Assembly: GCA_023439305.1 (NCBI GenBank)
Contig: JAEXOO010000018.1
Coordinates: 62,001-126,000, forward strand
From: Pseudomonadota bacterium
GTDB taxonomy: Bacteria; Pseudomonadota; Gammaproteobacteria; Burkholderiales; Burkholderiaceae_B
Length of the DNA stretch: 64,000 nt
Direction of reading: 5' to 3'
The notes beneath the pieces were generated by a model, which ran no database searches, had not been told where the DNA came from, and worked only from the letters and a program-made list of their open reading frames with translations. The position numbers were made by a program, and so were the translations under genes. Each line of letters begins with the position of its first letter. Position 1 is the stretch's first letter. Shown here piece by piece: positions 43,344-52,407 of this stretch.

Positions 43344-44039
43344 TCAGACCAGACGCACATCGATGCTGCCCAGGCCTTCGATAGCGCCGTGCATGACATC
43401 ACCACGTTCTACCGCGCCGACCCCGGCGGGCGTACCCGTGAAAATGATGTCGCCCGGCTGCAATTCGAACAGCCCGGACAAGTAAGCGATGGATTCGGCC
43501 ACGTTCCAGATCAACTGGGCCAGATCACCGCTCTGACGGCGTTCACCATTGACGTCCAGCGTAATGGATCCGGTCGCCAGCTCGCCGATACGGCTGCGGG
43601 GCACCAGCGGCCCGGTGGGCGCGGAATGGTCAAACGCCTTGCCCACTTCCCAAGGGCGGCCTGCTTTCTTGGCCTGAGACTGGAGATCCCGGCGGGTCAT
43701 GTCCAGACCCACGGCATATCCCCACACACACTCGCCGGCCTGTTCCACGCTGAGATCACGCCCGCCCTTGGACAAAGCCACGACGAGTTCGATCTCGTGA
43801 TGCAGATCCTGGGTACGGGAGGGATAGGGCATATCGCAGACCTGCCCCGGCAATACGTTCAGGATGGCATCGGCCGGCTTGCAGAAGAAGAAAGGATCTT
43901 CCCGCCCGGTGAACCCCATTTCCTGAGCGTGTTCGACGTAATTGCGGCCGACGCAATAAATGCGGCGTACAGGAAAAACCTGATCGCTGTCCTGAACGTT
44001 CAGCGCCGCAACGGGTGGCGTGGGGATGACGGTCATCAT
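43344..44039 (-). CDS. Fumarylacetoacetate hydrolase family protein
   Basis: 231 residues. FAH-family enzymes cleave carbon-carbon bonds or isomerise/decarboxylate diketo acids with a Mg or Mn ion. RRIYCVGRNYVEHAQEMG, the metal-ligand HHEIELVVAL, GYAVGLDMTRRDLQSQAKKAGRPWEVGKAFD and IIFTGTPAGVGAVERGDVM are intact. It resembles the fumarylpyruvate hydrolase/acylpyruvase group. Two adjacent ATG codons overlap the ppa stop; start chosen at the first. No catabolic neighbours point to a substrate. Confidence 0.92.
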   Translation of the reverse strand: MMTVIPTPPVAALNVQDSDQVFPVRRIYCVGRNYVEHAQEMGFTGREDPFFFCKPADAILNVLPGQVCDMPYPSRTQDLHHEIELVVALSKGGRDLSVEQAGECVWGYAVGLDMTRRDLQSQAKKAGRPWEVGKAFDHSAPTGPLVPRSRIGELATGSITLDVNGERRQSGDLAQLIWNVAESIAYLSGLFELQPGDIIFTGTPAGVGAVERGDVMHGAIEGLGSIDVRLV

Positions 44040-44572
44040 TTGGCTTGGCTGTCTGCGAAACGCTTGGCGCCGTCCACGATTTCCTTCTTGGCGGCTTCCA
44101 CGCCGTCCCAGCCCTTGACCTTCACCCACTTGCCCTTCTCGATATCCTTATAGTGCTCGAAGAAGTGCTTGATACGCTCGAGTTCTTCGGGCTGCAGGTC
44201 GTCAGGCGACTGGATGTGGCGGTACAAAGGGTACAGCTTATCGGTGGGCACAGCCAGCAGCTTGGCGTCGCCGCCGGCTTCGTCGTCCATGTGCAGCACG
44301 CCGATGGCACGGCAAGCAATCACAGCGCCGATCTGGATGGGGAATGGGGCGATGACCAGCACATCCACCGGATCACCGTCGTCCGAGATGGTCTGAGGGA
44401 TGTAACCGTAGTTGCAGGGGTAGTGCATCGCGGTCAGCATGAAGCGATCCACGAAAATTGCGCCAGTCTCGTCTACTTCATATTTGACGGGATCCGAGTT
44501 CATGGGGATTTCGACGATAACGTTGAACTCGTCGGGCAGTTTTTTGCCGGCTGGCACGCGATCTAGGCTCAT
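44036..44572 (-). CDS. ppa: Inorganic pyrophosphatase
   Basis: 178 residues, family I soluble pyrophosphatase. ETGAIFVDRFM, the metal-binding DDGDPVDVLVIAPFP, DEAGGDAKLLAVPTDKLYP and KWVKVKGWDG are the known active-site regions. It hydrolyses the PPi released by biosynthesis. Coupled by ATGA to the FAH gene and 27 bp after hemY. Confidence 0.97.
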   Translation of the reverse strand: MSLDRVPAGKKLPDEFNVIVEIPMNSDPVKYEVDETGAIFVDRFMLTAMHYPCNYGYIPQTISDDGDPVDVLVIAPFPIQIGAVIACRAIGVLHMDDEAGGDAKLLAVPTDKLYPLYRHIQSPDDLQPEELERIKHFFEHYKDIEKGKWVKVKGWDGVEAAKKEIVDGAKRFADSQAK

Positions 44573-44599
44573 TCTTGCAAACCTTAAAAGTAGTAGGAG

Positions 44600-46096
44600 T
44601 TAATCGTTGGAACGTCGAGGACGATCCGAAGTCTGGGAAAGATCGACGCCAGGAATAGGCGCCGTATCGAAGTAGTCGTCCAGGTCCGATGAGGACGTCA
44701 GCGCGTCCTGGCTGGGCTTGGCGGCCGGTTTGATGGGTTCGACCACCGGCAATGGCCGGCCGCTGTCGGGCAGGTCCGCAGCCACGGCGCTGGCGCCGTA
44801 GAGCTGATCCTGCAGATCGGGTTCTTCGGCCAGGCTGTCGCCATCCACATGCGCCGGATCCTGGCGCATGTCGGCCGCCGGCAAGGCGCCAGCCACCGAC
44901 AGCACAGGCAAGGTGCCAGCCATGGACGCCGCCTTACGCCAATAGGCCACGGCATCATCGCGACGGCCCAGGCTATCGTACAAATTGCCCAGCAAGGCAT
45001 GATTGCGCAGATCGCCCTGGATTTTCAGGCTGCGCAGCAAATAGTGCTCGCCCTGCCCCCAAAGCTGGCTGGTCAGGCAAAGATGTCCCAAGGTGGACAG
45101 CAGCACCGGGTTATGGGCTTGGCTGCGCAGCCATTCCTCGGCCTTGGCCAGACGACGGCCGACCTGCTCGGGCGGGCATTGCGCATAGGCCTCCAGCAGG
45201 CGCGCATCGAAACTGGCGGCGATCGCAGGCTCGAGGATGCGGCCTGCCTCTTCGTACAGGCCCTCGCGCTCTTGAATCAGTGCCGCTTCCAGGGCCACGC
45301 CCGGCAGCAATTTTTCATCGGCCTTCAAGTCGGACCACAAGGCCTTGAACTGCTCGCTGCCACCGGCGCGCAAACGGGCGGCCGCGGCGAACTCGATATG
45401 GCTAAGCGCTTCCTGACGGTCTATGCCGCTGCGACGCACCAACAGGCGGGTCAGTTCGTAGACGCGATCAGCATTGCCAAGCTGGCGATAGGCGCGCAGC
45501 AGCAAACGCGCCGCATGCAGATGCCGGGAGCTGGCGTCCTGCAAGGGCTGGAGCAGATCAATAGCTTGCTGCGGACGATTCTGGTCCAGATACATTTCGG
45601 CCGACGCCACCGCACTGGCTTCCTTCAGACGCGTATCTTCGCCGGCAGCCGCCCGAGCTGCCGTCAGAGCTTCGTCGCGATGGGCCATGTCGCCCTGATA
45701 ATGAGCGGCGCGCGCCGCCGCCAGCCCCGCCACTACCTTGCTGCTCTGCGATCGGGTCTTGCTCATGAGCTTCATCATGTCTTTTTCGGCCTGATCGTAG
45801 CGGCCTTCCAGGATGCTGATCCAGCCGGTTTCCAGCAGGGTCTGATCGCGTTTCTGGGCGCGACGGCCGCGCCACAGACGAAAACGCTCCGGCCCGCCGC
45901 CAACCCAGGCCAGCAAGCGCAGCAAGATGTACAGGCCCACGAACAGGGCCAGCAGGGACAGGACGACAAAGGTCAGCGAGGAGCGCACCAAGTGGTGCGG
46001 CGTAGCCAGATAGACATTGCCGGCGTGTTCTCGCAGCACCAGGGCCAAAGCCACGGCGGCGATGAACAGAATAAGAGTCCAGAACCAGGTACGCAT
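44600..46096 (-). CDS. hemY: HemY-type membrane protein with TPR-like repeats
   Basis: 498 residues. Two N-terminal membrane segments (FWTLILFIAAVALALVLREH and LTFVVLSLLALFVGLYILLRLLAW) then the HemY N-terminal domain, followed by helical TPR-like repeats (QAIDLLQPLQDASSRHLHAARLLLRAYRQLG, LLSTLGHLCLTSQLWGQGEHYLLRSLKIQGDLRNHALLGNLYDSLGRRDDAVAYWRKAA). This is the proteobacterial hemY of hem operons, not protoporphyrinogen oxidase. Its role in haem synthesis is not well defined. Starts 3 bp after hemX. Confidence 0.92.
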   Translation of the reverse strand: MRTWFWTLILFIAAVALALVLREHAGNVYLATPHHLVRSSLTFVVLSLLALFVGLYILLRLLAWVGGGPERFRLWRGRRAQKRDQTLLETGWISILEGRYDQAEKDMMKLMSKTRSQSSKVVAGLAAARAAHYQGDMAHRDEALTAARAAAGEDTRLKEASAVASAEMYLDQNRPQQAIDLLQPLQDASSRHLHAARLLLRAYRQLGNADRVYELTRLLVRRSGIDRQEALSHIEFAAAARLRAGGSEQFKALWSDLKADEKLLPGVALEAALIQEREGLYEEAGRILEPAIAASFDARLLEAYAQCPPEQVGRRLAKAEEWLRSQAHNPVLLSTLGHLCLTSQLWGQGEHYLLRSLKIQGDLRNHALLGNLYDSLGRRDDAVAYWRKAASMAGTLPVLSVAGALPAADMRQDPAHVDGDSLAEEPDLQDQLYGASAVAADLPDSGRPLPVVEPIKPAAKPSQDALTSSSDLDDYFDTAPIPGVDLSQTSDRPRRSND

Positions 46097-46099
46097 GGC

Positions 46100-47443
46100 T
46101 TACCCCTGCGCCTGTTCAGGCATCGGCGCCACCGCCTGGCCGCTCTGATCGAGCGGAGGCGGCTCGACGGAGTTCGGCGCGTCCTGCTCGGGCGCCTCGC
46201 CGTCGGGCTGATCCTGCGGAACCGGTTCATCGGCCTGAGGCGCTGCCGGCGCTGAATCTTGCGTGCGGGCAGCCTCGGCCTGGCGCAGGCTTTCGATAGC
46301 AGCCAACGTATTGTTGACGGTTGGCAGTCGGGCGCCGATCTGGGCATCCTGAAGCTGACGGGTCAGGCGCAAGGCCTGCTGCACCTGGCCGGATTGCAAA
46401 TCGAAGCGTTTTTCAAGCGCGGTGACCACAGCGTCCAGTTCCGTCTGCCAGACAGAGGACTGATTCATCATCATGGCCAGTTGCGCTGTCATGATGCGCA
46501 GCCGCAAGTTATCGCGCAGGCGGGCGGCCTGATCGGGGGACATCAACAAGGCGGCGGCATCATCGACGCGACGCACGGAGACGAACTGCCCCAAGTCATG
46601 CGTAACGGAACGCCAGGCCTCGACACCCCACTGCTCCAGCGTGTTCCAGCCCCGCTCCCACCAGGCTGCGTCGGCTGGCAGATCCGCCGGCACCGCCTGG
46701 GTGGACTGCAGATCCAGGGCTTGCGTGGCGGCGCCGCCAGCAACGTCGTCCGGCACCAGAAGAGGCGCCTCGGAGACGTAGCGGGACAAGGTATCGAGTT
46801 GACGGGACAAGGAAGCGACATCCACGGTGGCCGCTGCACGCAGACGATCCAGATCGCCGTTCAAGGTCTGCTGCAAGGGTGCCAGGCGAACGCGGTTGGC
46901 GCGCGCCAACTGGGCCTGCGCGGCTTCCAGGGACACAATGGCGTTGGCGACATTACCGCCCAGCAACAGTTGCTGCTGGGCGATCGTGGCCAGATGGTCG
47001 ATGTCGTTCAGCAGGATCAGATCCGAGCCGCTGTCCGTCATGGTTTGGAATGCCTGGCTCAGATCCTGGAATTGTTCAGTGGAATCCCGGTAGGACTTTT
47101 CCAGCTCCGCCAGCTTGTCGGACTGACGTTGAAGCTGGGACAGGGCCTGCTCGGCACGCTGATTGGCCTGCTGGGTCGCGTTGATGTTGGTGGCGAGCTG
47201 GCCTTGCAGCTCGTCCTTGTACTGCTGGATGCTGGCGTGCTGATACCACAGAGCGGCAGCGGCCAGGGCGACGACGACGGCCGTCAGCGCATAGGCGGGC
47301 GCAGCGCCGCTCTTGCGACGATTTTCCGGGGCGCGGGATGTGCTTGCGCCCAGAGGCGCAGCCGACTTGGCCGCCGGGGTTGTCGGGCTGGGGACTGGAG
47401 TCTCCGGTTCGCTTGCGGATGCGTTCTCTGTTTTATCGTTCAT
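46100..47443 (-). CDS. hemX: HemX family membrane-anchored coiled-coil protein
   Basis: 447 residues. A short Pro/Ala-rich cytoplasmic start, one membrane segment (AYALTAVVVALAAAALWYQH), then a long coiled coil (QANQRAEQALSQLQRQSDKLAELEKSYR) and the DUF513/HemX domain. Often annotated as uroporphyrin methyltransferase but it has no methyltransferase motif; it is probably a structural partner of haem synthesis enzymes. The last 60 residues are rich in Pro, Glu and Gln. 24 bp after hemD. Confidence 0.9.
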   Translation of the reverse strand: MNDKTENASASEPETPVPSPTTPAAKSAAPLGASTSRAPENRRKSGAAPAYALTAVVVALAAAALWYQHASIQQYKDELQGQLATNINATQQANQRAEQALSQLQRQSDKLAELEKSYRDSTEQFQDLSQAFQTMTDSGSDLILLNDIDHLATIAQQQLLLGGNVANAIVSLEAAQAQLARANRVRLAPLQQTLNGDLDRLRAAATVDVASLSRQLDTLSRYVSEAPLLVPDDVAGGAATQALDLQSTQAVPADLPADAAWWERGWNTLEQWGVEAWRSVTHDLGQFVSVRRVDDAAALLMSPDQAARLRDNLRLRIMTAQLAMMMNQSSVWQTELDAVVTALEKRFDLQSGQVQQALRLTRQLQDAQIGARLPTVNNTLAAIESLRQAEAARTQDSAPAAPQADEPVPQDQPDGEAPEQDAPNSVEPPPLDQSGQAVAPMPEQAQG

Positions 47444-47467
47444 GGCAAGATTGTAATCCGTGTGAGG

Positions 47468-48265
47468 CTAGTCGCGCGAGAGCGCCGCCATGATGGCAGC
47501 GACGATGGCGTCATCGTCTGGCGTACACCTTTTTACCACTGGATGCGAGGCGATTCCAGCCTGCTCCAACTGGGATTGTAAACGTTCCTGAATGCGCGGA
47601 TGAATGACCACATAGCGACACGCCCCCCAGCGAGACTCCAGTTGTCGCCCTCGCACATTGGCCAGCACAGCGTCCACACTTTCAGAACTGCTCAGCAACA
47701 GTACCGGCGACAGCGCCAGAGCCTGCTCCACCTGACGGGCCTGATCGTCATTCCAGACAACAGGCTTGCGGCGGTACACGGGCAGACGCTCGACCTGAAC
47801 CCCTGCGGCCTGCAGACGCTCGCCCAGCCATTCGCGCCCGACGTGGCCGCGCACAATCAGTACGCGGCGCAAATAAAGCAACAACGGTTCCAGTTGCGGC
47901 CAGAGCGCTTCGGAATCCTGCAGGGAGTCCGGGTCGGCAGGTTGAACAATGGCCTCGAGCGGCACGCCGGGCTGGGTCGACAAGGCCCGCGCCGTCGCAG
48001 CTCCGACCGCCGCCAACCGCACGCCGACCGGCCAGTGCAGCCCCCGATCCCGCAAAGCGGCAAAGTAATAGGCTGCGGCATTGCCGCTGACAAACATGAC
48101 CAGATCGTAGTCAGCCGGGTTCCGCCATTGGTCCGCGGACAGATCCAGCGGTTCAAGCTCCAGCGCCGGCAGCACCAAAGAAGAAAAACCCTGCACAGCC
48201 AGAGCGGCTGCCAGGGTTTCGTTGCGGCCCGCAGGCCGCGTCAACACAACACGGGGCGCGCCCAT
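47468..48265 (-). CDS. hemD: Uroporphyrinogen-III synthase HemD
   Basis: 265 residues. Cyclises and inverts ring D of hydroxymethylbilane. This family has low sequence conservation; recognised by VVLTRPAGRNETLAAALAVQGF at the start, VMFVSGNAAAYYFAAL, VLIVRGHVGREWLGERLQAAGVQVERLPVYRR and LSSSESVDAVL. Start ATG is 6 bp after hemC. Confidence 0.93.
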   Translation of the reverse strand: MGAPRVVLTRPAGRNETLAAALAVQGFSSLVLPALELEPLDLSADQWRNPADYDLVMFVSGNAAAYYFAALRDRGLHWPVGVRLAAVGAATARALSTQPGVPLEAIVQPADPDSLQDSEALWPQLEPLLLYLRRVLIVRGHVGREWLGERLQAAGVQVERLPVYRRKPVVWNDDQARQVEQALALSPVLLLSSSESVDAVLANVRGRQLESRWGACRYVVIHPRIQERLQSQLEQAGIASHPVVKRCTPDDDAIVAAIMAALSRD

Positions 48266-48271
48266 GCCGGC

Positions 48272-49228
48272 CTAGTGCCCTTCGGACGATTCGGACAGCA
48301 GACGATCCAGAATGGCCTGGGCGCCCTGCTTCTTCAGGTCCTGCGCCAAGGCCTGGCCCAACGCTTCGGCGTCCGGAGCGGCGCCAGATACCTGGGCCCG
48401 ATATACCACGGAGCCATCCGGCTCGGCGACCAGACCGCGCAAATCCAGACGATCGCCTTGCAAGGTGGCATATGCCGCCAGAGGCACCTGGCAGGAGCCG
48501 CCCAAAGCGCGCGACACAGCGCGTTCGGCTATGGCGCAGGTGGCGCTTGACGCGTCGGCCAGTGGAGCCAGCCATTGAGCAACATCCTGGCGTGACTCCA
48601 GGATTTCGATGCCCAGAGCCCCTTGCCCGGCAGCGGGCAGGCTGTCGTCCACGGAAATGTAATCGCGAATTCTGTCCGCCAAGCCCAGGCGACGCAGTCC
48701 TGCAGACGCCAGGATGATGGCGGCATAATCGCCCCGGTCCAGCTTGGACAGACGGGTCTGCACATTGCCGCGCAAGGGCTTGACGACCAGATGCGGATAG
48801 CGTTCGCGGATCTGGGATTCGCGGCGCAGGCTGGAGGTGCCGACGACCGCACCGGCGGGCAATGCCGCCAGGTTGGCATAGTCGTTGGACACGAAGGCAT
48901 CGCGCGGGTCTTCGCGCTCCATGATGATAGGCAGCGAGAATGGCGACTGCAGATCCACCGGCACGTCTTTCAAGGAGTGCACGGCCAGGTGGGCTCGACC
49001 GTCCAGCAAAGCGGTTTCCAGCTCCTTGACGAACAGCCCCTTGCCACCGACCTTGGAGAGCGTTCGGTCGAGTATGGTGTCACCGCGCGTGGTCATTTCC
49101 AGCAGGGTCACCCGGCATTGCGGATACAACTGCTGCAACAGCGCGCGGACATGCTCGGCCTGCCACAGCGCCAGCTGGCTGGCGCGGGTGGCAATGACCA
49201 GTTCCTGAGGTGCAACCACAGCCATCAT
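48272..49228 (-). CDS. hemC: Porphobilinogen deaminase HemC
   Basis: 318 residues. Polymerises four porphobilinogen units to hydroxymethylbilane on a dipyrromethane cofactor bound to Cys in RALGGSCQVPLAAYA. IATRASQLALWQAEHV, VGGKGLFVKELETALLDGRAHLAVHSLKDVP and GTSSLRRESQI are typical. The start overlaps a 41-codon ORF by ATGA; a second ATG lies one codon further. Confidence 0.97.
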   Translation of the reverse strand: MMAVVAPQELVIATRASQLALWQAEHVRALLQQLYPQCRVTLLEMTTRGDTILDRTLSKVGGKGLFVKELETALLDGRAHLAVHSLKDVPVDLQSPFSLPIIMEREDPRDAFVSNDYANLAALPAGAVVGTSSLRRESQIRERYPHLVVKPLRGNVQTRLSKLDRGDYAAIILASAGLRRLGLADRIRDYISVDDSLPAAGQGALGIEILESRQDVAQWLAPLADASSATCAIAERAVSRALGGSCQVPLAAYATLQGDRLDLRGLVAEPDGSVVYRAQVSGAAPDAEALGQALAQDLKKQGAQAILDRLLSESSEGH

Positions 49229-49350
49229 GCGACAAAATAGCGCACGATGGCGGCAGCGACGATGCCGATGATGGCCAGGATGCCCAACCCCTGCAGCAGC
49301 GACAGGCCGCTTTCCTGGGACTTGGCGTCGGACGATTTGAAAAATGCCAT
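49225..49350 (-). CDS. Small hydrophobic protein between terC and hemC
   Basis: 41 residues: MAFFKSSDAKSQESG, then a hydrophobic helix LGILAIIGIVAAAIVRYFVA that ends the protein. AAGGAAAG lies seven bases before the ATG, and the stop overlaps the hemC start as ATGA. These two signs support real translation. It looks like a single-pass tail-anchored membrane peptide. No known family is recognised; it may act in translational coupling of hemC or as a membrane regulator. Confidence 0.65.
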   Translation of the reverse strand: MAFFKSSDAKSQESGLSLLQGLGILAIIGIVAAAIVRYFVA

Positions 49351-49354
49351 TGGC

Positions 49355-50059
49355 TTAACTTTCCTTGGTGGAGCCCTTGCGGCGCGCCAGCAAAGTGCCG
49401 GCAGCCACGACCAACAGGGCGCAAACGATCTCAACCCCCAGTTTAACAGGCTGCGCGGCCACGCCAAATTGATTTTCCACAAACACATCGGTCACCAGCA
49501 TGCCGCCGGCGATCCAGCCCAACAAGGCACCGCCCAGCGTCACCACGACGGGGAAACGGTCGATGAGTTTGAGCACCAGGGTGCTGCCCCAGATGATGAT
49601 GGGCACGCTGAGCAGCAGACCGAAGATCACATAACCCAATTGGTGGTCCAGATGGGCGTTCTGCGCCGCGCCAGCGATGGCGATGACGTTGTCCAGGCTC
49701 ATGACAAAATCGGCCACGATAATGGTCTTGACCGCCGCCCAGATAGAGCTGGCGCCCTTGATATCGCCATGCGCGTCATCATCAGGCATCAGCAGCTTGA
49801 TGCCGATCCAGAGCAGCAGCAAAGCGCCCACCACCTTGAGGAAAGGAATACCCAACAGCGTCAGAGCGAAGAAAACCAGGATCACCCGCAGGATGATGGC
49901 ACCGGCGGTCCCCCACAGAATGCCTTGCATGCGCTGCTGCTTGGGCAGGTTGCGACAGGCCAGCGCGATCACAACAGCATTGTCTCCCCCGAGCAGAATG
50001 TCGATCAAGACAATCTGAAACAGCGATCCCCAATGCAGCGATTGCAAAAATTCGATCAT
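49355..50059 (-). CDS. terC: TerC family integral membrane protein
   Basis: 234 residues with seven or so membrane segments. The conserved acidic pair regions are present: IVLIDILLGGDNAVVIALACR near the N-terminus and IIVADFVMSLDNVIAIAGAA in the centre. TerC/YkoY/Alx proteins are linked to manganese and metal efflux or supply to exported enzymes. No Mn riboswitch fold is seen upstream. It lies ahead of the small ORF and hemC on the same strand. Confidence 0.92.
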   Translation of the reverse strand: MIEFLQSLHWGSLFQIVLIDILLGGDNAVVIALACRNLPKQQRMQGILWGTAGAIILRVILVFFALTLLGIPFLKVVGALLLLWIGIKLLMPDDDAHGDIKGASSIWAAVKTIIVADFVMSLDNVIAIAGAAQNAHLDHQLGYVIFGLLLSVPIIIWGSTLVLKLIDRFPVVVTLGGALLGWIAGGMLVTDVFVENQFGVAAQPVKLGVEIVCALLVVAAGTLLARRKGSTKES

Positions 50060-50234
50060 AGTAGTTCCCGTTACAGCTATAGATTATTCGCCGCGCCACG
50101 GTCGTCGTGGGCTGGCACTCTTTTTATCAGCTTCTGTGCTGGCTGGCCAGATTCGGGAAGGAACGCGCCGGGATGGTGTTTTTCTTGTCGAAGCCGGCTG
50201 GCCGTTGGCGTCCGGCCGATTGACGGCCAGACAA

Positions 50235-50258
50235 ACAGGCCCGCATGAGCGGGCCTGT
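50235..50258 (-). terminator. Terminator hairpin after sucD
   Basis: On the minus strand ACAGGCCCGC-TCAT-GCGGGCCTGT, a 10-bp perfect stem, ends in TTTGT. The T tract is short but placement right after sucD and before terC supports termination. Confidence 0.7.
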
Positions 50259-50264
50259 ACTTCT

Positions 50265-51146
50265 TTACAGCACCGATTTGAGCAGCTTGCCCATTTCGGA
50301 TGGGTTGCGGGTCGTGCGGATGCCGCAGGCTTCCATCACTTCCAGCTTGGCGTCAGCCGTATCGGCGCCGCCGGAGATCAGCGCACCGGCGTGGCCCATG
50401 CGTTTTCCGGGAGGCGCGGTCACGCCGGCGATGAAGCCGACCACGGGCTTGGTCATATTGTCCTTGGCCCACAGCGCCGCGTTCACTTCGTCAGGACCGC
50501 CGATCTCGCCGATCATGATGACGGCATCAGTGTCTGGATCGTCGTTGAACATCTTCAGCACATCGATGTGCTTCAGACCGTTGATCGGATCGCCGCCGAT
50601 ACCCACGGCGGAGGACTGGCCCAGGCCCAGTTCCGTGACTTGCGCCACGGCTTCGTAGGTCAGGGTGCCGGAGCGGCTGACCACGCCAATGCGACCCTTG
50701 CGATGAATGTGACCGGGCATGATGCCGATCTTGATTTCATCGGGGGTGATCAGGCCGGGGCAGTTCGGGCCCAGCAGCAGGGTCTTGCGGTTTTCGGCGC
50801 GCATGCGGTTGCGCACTTCCAACATGTCGCGCACTGGGATGCCTTCGGTGATGCAGATCACCAGATCCAGGTCAGCCTCGACGGCTTCCCAGATGGCGGC
50901 GGCTGCGCCTGCAGGCGGCACGTAGATGACGGAAACGGTCGCGCCCGTGTCAGCCTTGGCATCCGAAACCGATGCGTAGATAGGGATGCCTTCGAAATCT
51001 TCGCCGGCGCGTTTAGGGTTCACGCCAGCCACGAAGGCTTCCATGCCGTTGCCGTACTCGCGGCACATGCGGGTGTGGAACTGGCCGGTCTTGCCGGTGA
51101 TCCCTTGCGTGATGACTTTGGTGTCTTTATTGATCAGAATCGACAT
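50265..51146 (-). CDS. sucD: Succinate-CoA ligase alpha subunit SucD
   Basis: 293 residues. CoA-binding fold starting NKDTKVITQGITGKTGQFHT, with VIYVPPAGAAAAIWEA, GLITPDEIKIGIMPG and the phosphohistidine loop MGHAGALISGG. Interconverts succinyl-CoA and succinate in the TCA cycle with SucC. Starts 21 bp after sucC. Confidence 0.97.
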   Translation of the reverse strand: MSILINKDTKVITQGITGKTGQFHTRMCREYGNGMEAFVAGVNPKRAGEDFEGIPIYASVSDAKADTGATVSVIYVPPAGAAAAIWEAVEADLDLVICITEGIPVRDMLEVRNRMRAENRKTLLLGPNCPGLITPDEIKIGIMPGHIHRKGRIGVVSRSGTLTYEAVAQVTELGLGQSSAVGIGGDPINGLKHIDVLKMFNDDPDTDAVIMIGEIGGPDEVNAALWAKDNMTKPVVGFIAGVTAPPGKRMGHAGALISGGADTADAKLEVMEACGIRTTRNPSEMGKLLKSVL

Positions 51147-51167
51147 TTGCTAATCCTCAATCTTTTC

Positions 51168-52328
51168 TTACTTGGCGGCGGCGACAACAGCGGTCGCCGC
51201 TTCGGCCATGGTGTCAGCGCTGATGATGGGCAGACCGGAATCGGCCAACATCTTCTTGCCCAGCTCTTCGTTGGTGCCCTTCATGCGGACGACCAGAGGC
51301 ACGTTCAGGTTAACGGCCTTGCACGCGGCGATCACGCCTTCAGCAATGACGTCGCAACGCATGATGCCGCCGAAGATGTTGACCAGAATGGCCTTGACGC
51401 CCTTGTTGGCCAGCATGATCTTGAAGGCTTCGGTGACTTTTTCAGCCGTCGCGCCGCCGCCCACGTCCAGGAAGTTGGCAGGTTCGCCGCCGAACAGCTT
51501 GATGGTGTCCATGGTGGCCATGGCCAGGCCGGCGCCGTTCACCAGGCAGCCGATATTGCCGTCCAGCTGAATGTAGGCCAGGTCGTACTTGCTGGCTTCG
51601 ACTTCGGCGGGATCTTCTTCGGCCAGGTCGCGGAACGCCACGATGTCGGGGTGACGGAACAAAGCATTGCCGTCGAAGTTGAACTTGGCGTCCAGAGCGA
51701 TGATGTCGCCCGAGCCGGTCAGGATCAGGGGGTTGATCTCGGCCAGTTCAGCGTCGGTCTCGGTGTAGGCTTTGTACAGTTTCTGGAATTCGGCCACGGC
51801 TTTTTCCAGGGAAGCGTCAGGCACGCCGATGCCGCGGGCCAGCTTAGTGGCTTGTTCGTTGGTCAGACCAAGGGCTGGATCCACGAATTCTTTCAAGATG
51901 GCGTCAGGGTTGCGCTCGGCCACTTCTTCGATTTCCATGCCGCCTTCGCGGGAAGCCATCACGGCGACGCGCTGGGTAGCACGGTCGGTCACAATGCCGA
52001 CGTAGTATTCTTTCTGGATATCCGCGCCTTCTTCGATCAGCAGACGGCCGACCTTCTGGCCTTCAGGGCCGGTCTGGTGCGTGATCAGCTGCATGCCCAG
52101 GATTTCCGAGGCCAGTTGACGCACTTCGTCGATGGAGCGGGCCAGCTTGACGCCGCCGCCCTTGCCACGGCCACCGGCGTGGATCTGGGCCTTGACGACC
52201 CACACGGAACCACCCAGTTCCTGTGCGGCTGCAACAGCCTCGTCGACGGAGAAGGCAGGAATTCCGCGTGGCACGGCAACGCCAAACTGCTTAAGCAGCG
52301 ACTTGCCCTGATATTCGTGAATTTTCAT
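51168..52328 (-). CDS. sucC: Succinate-CoA ligase beta subunit SucC
   Basis: 386 residues. MKIHEYQGKSLLKQFGVAVP, ATP-grasp region VVKAQIHAGGRGKGGGVKLA, and C-terminal VNIFGGIMRCDVIAEGVI and VPLVVRMKGTNEELGKKML are family marks. Binds nucleotide and succinate. First gene of the sucCD pair. Confidence 0.97.
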   Translation of the reverse strand: MKIHEYQGKSLLKQFGVAVPRGIPAFSVDEAVAAAQELGGSVWVVKAQIHAGGRGKGGGVKLARSIDEVRQLASEILGMQLITHQTGPEGQKVGRLLIEEGADIQKEYYVGIVTDRATQRVAVMASREGGMEIEEVAERNPDAILKEFVDPALGLTNEQATKLARGIGVPDASLEKAVAEFQKLYKAYTETDAELAEINPLILTGSGDIIALDAKFNFDGNALFRHPDIVAFRDLAEEDPAEVEASKYDLAYIQLDGNIGCLVNGAGLAMATMDTIKLFGGEPANFLDVGGGATAEKVTEAFKIMLANKGVKAILVNIFGGIMRCDVIAEGVIAACKAVNLNVPLVVRMKGTNEELGKKMLADSGLPIISADTMAEAATAVVAAAK

Positions 52329-52355
52329 GTGATACCTGTCAGTCTAAAAACACAA

Positions 52356-52396
52356 TAAAAAAAGGCAGGAACCCGGGCCACGGCCTGGGACCTGAA
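52356..52396 (-). terminator. Probable terminator between the DUF2889 gene and sucC
   Basis: On the minus strand CAGGTCCCAGGCC pairs imperfectly with GGCCCGGGTTCCTG, followed by CCTTTTTTT. It lies downstream of the DUF2889 stop. Confidence 0.6.
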
Positions 52397-52407
52397 CAAA
52401 CCAAAAA

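Noticed and set aside
44600..46096. hemY as protoporphyrinogen oxidase
   Set aside because: No FAD-binding motif; two membrane segments and TPR-like repeats mark the unrelated hem-operon HemY.
50060..50230. Possible manganese (yybP-ykoY) riboswitch ahead of terC
   Set aside because: The conserved loop sequences of this class were not seen on the minus strand.
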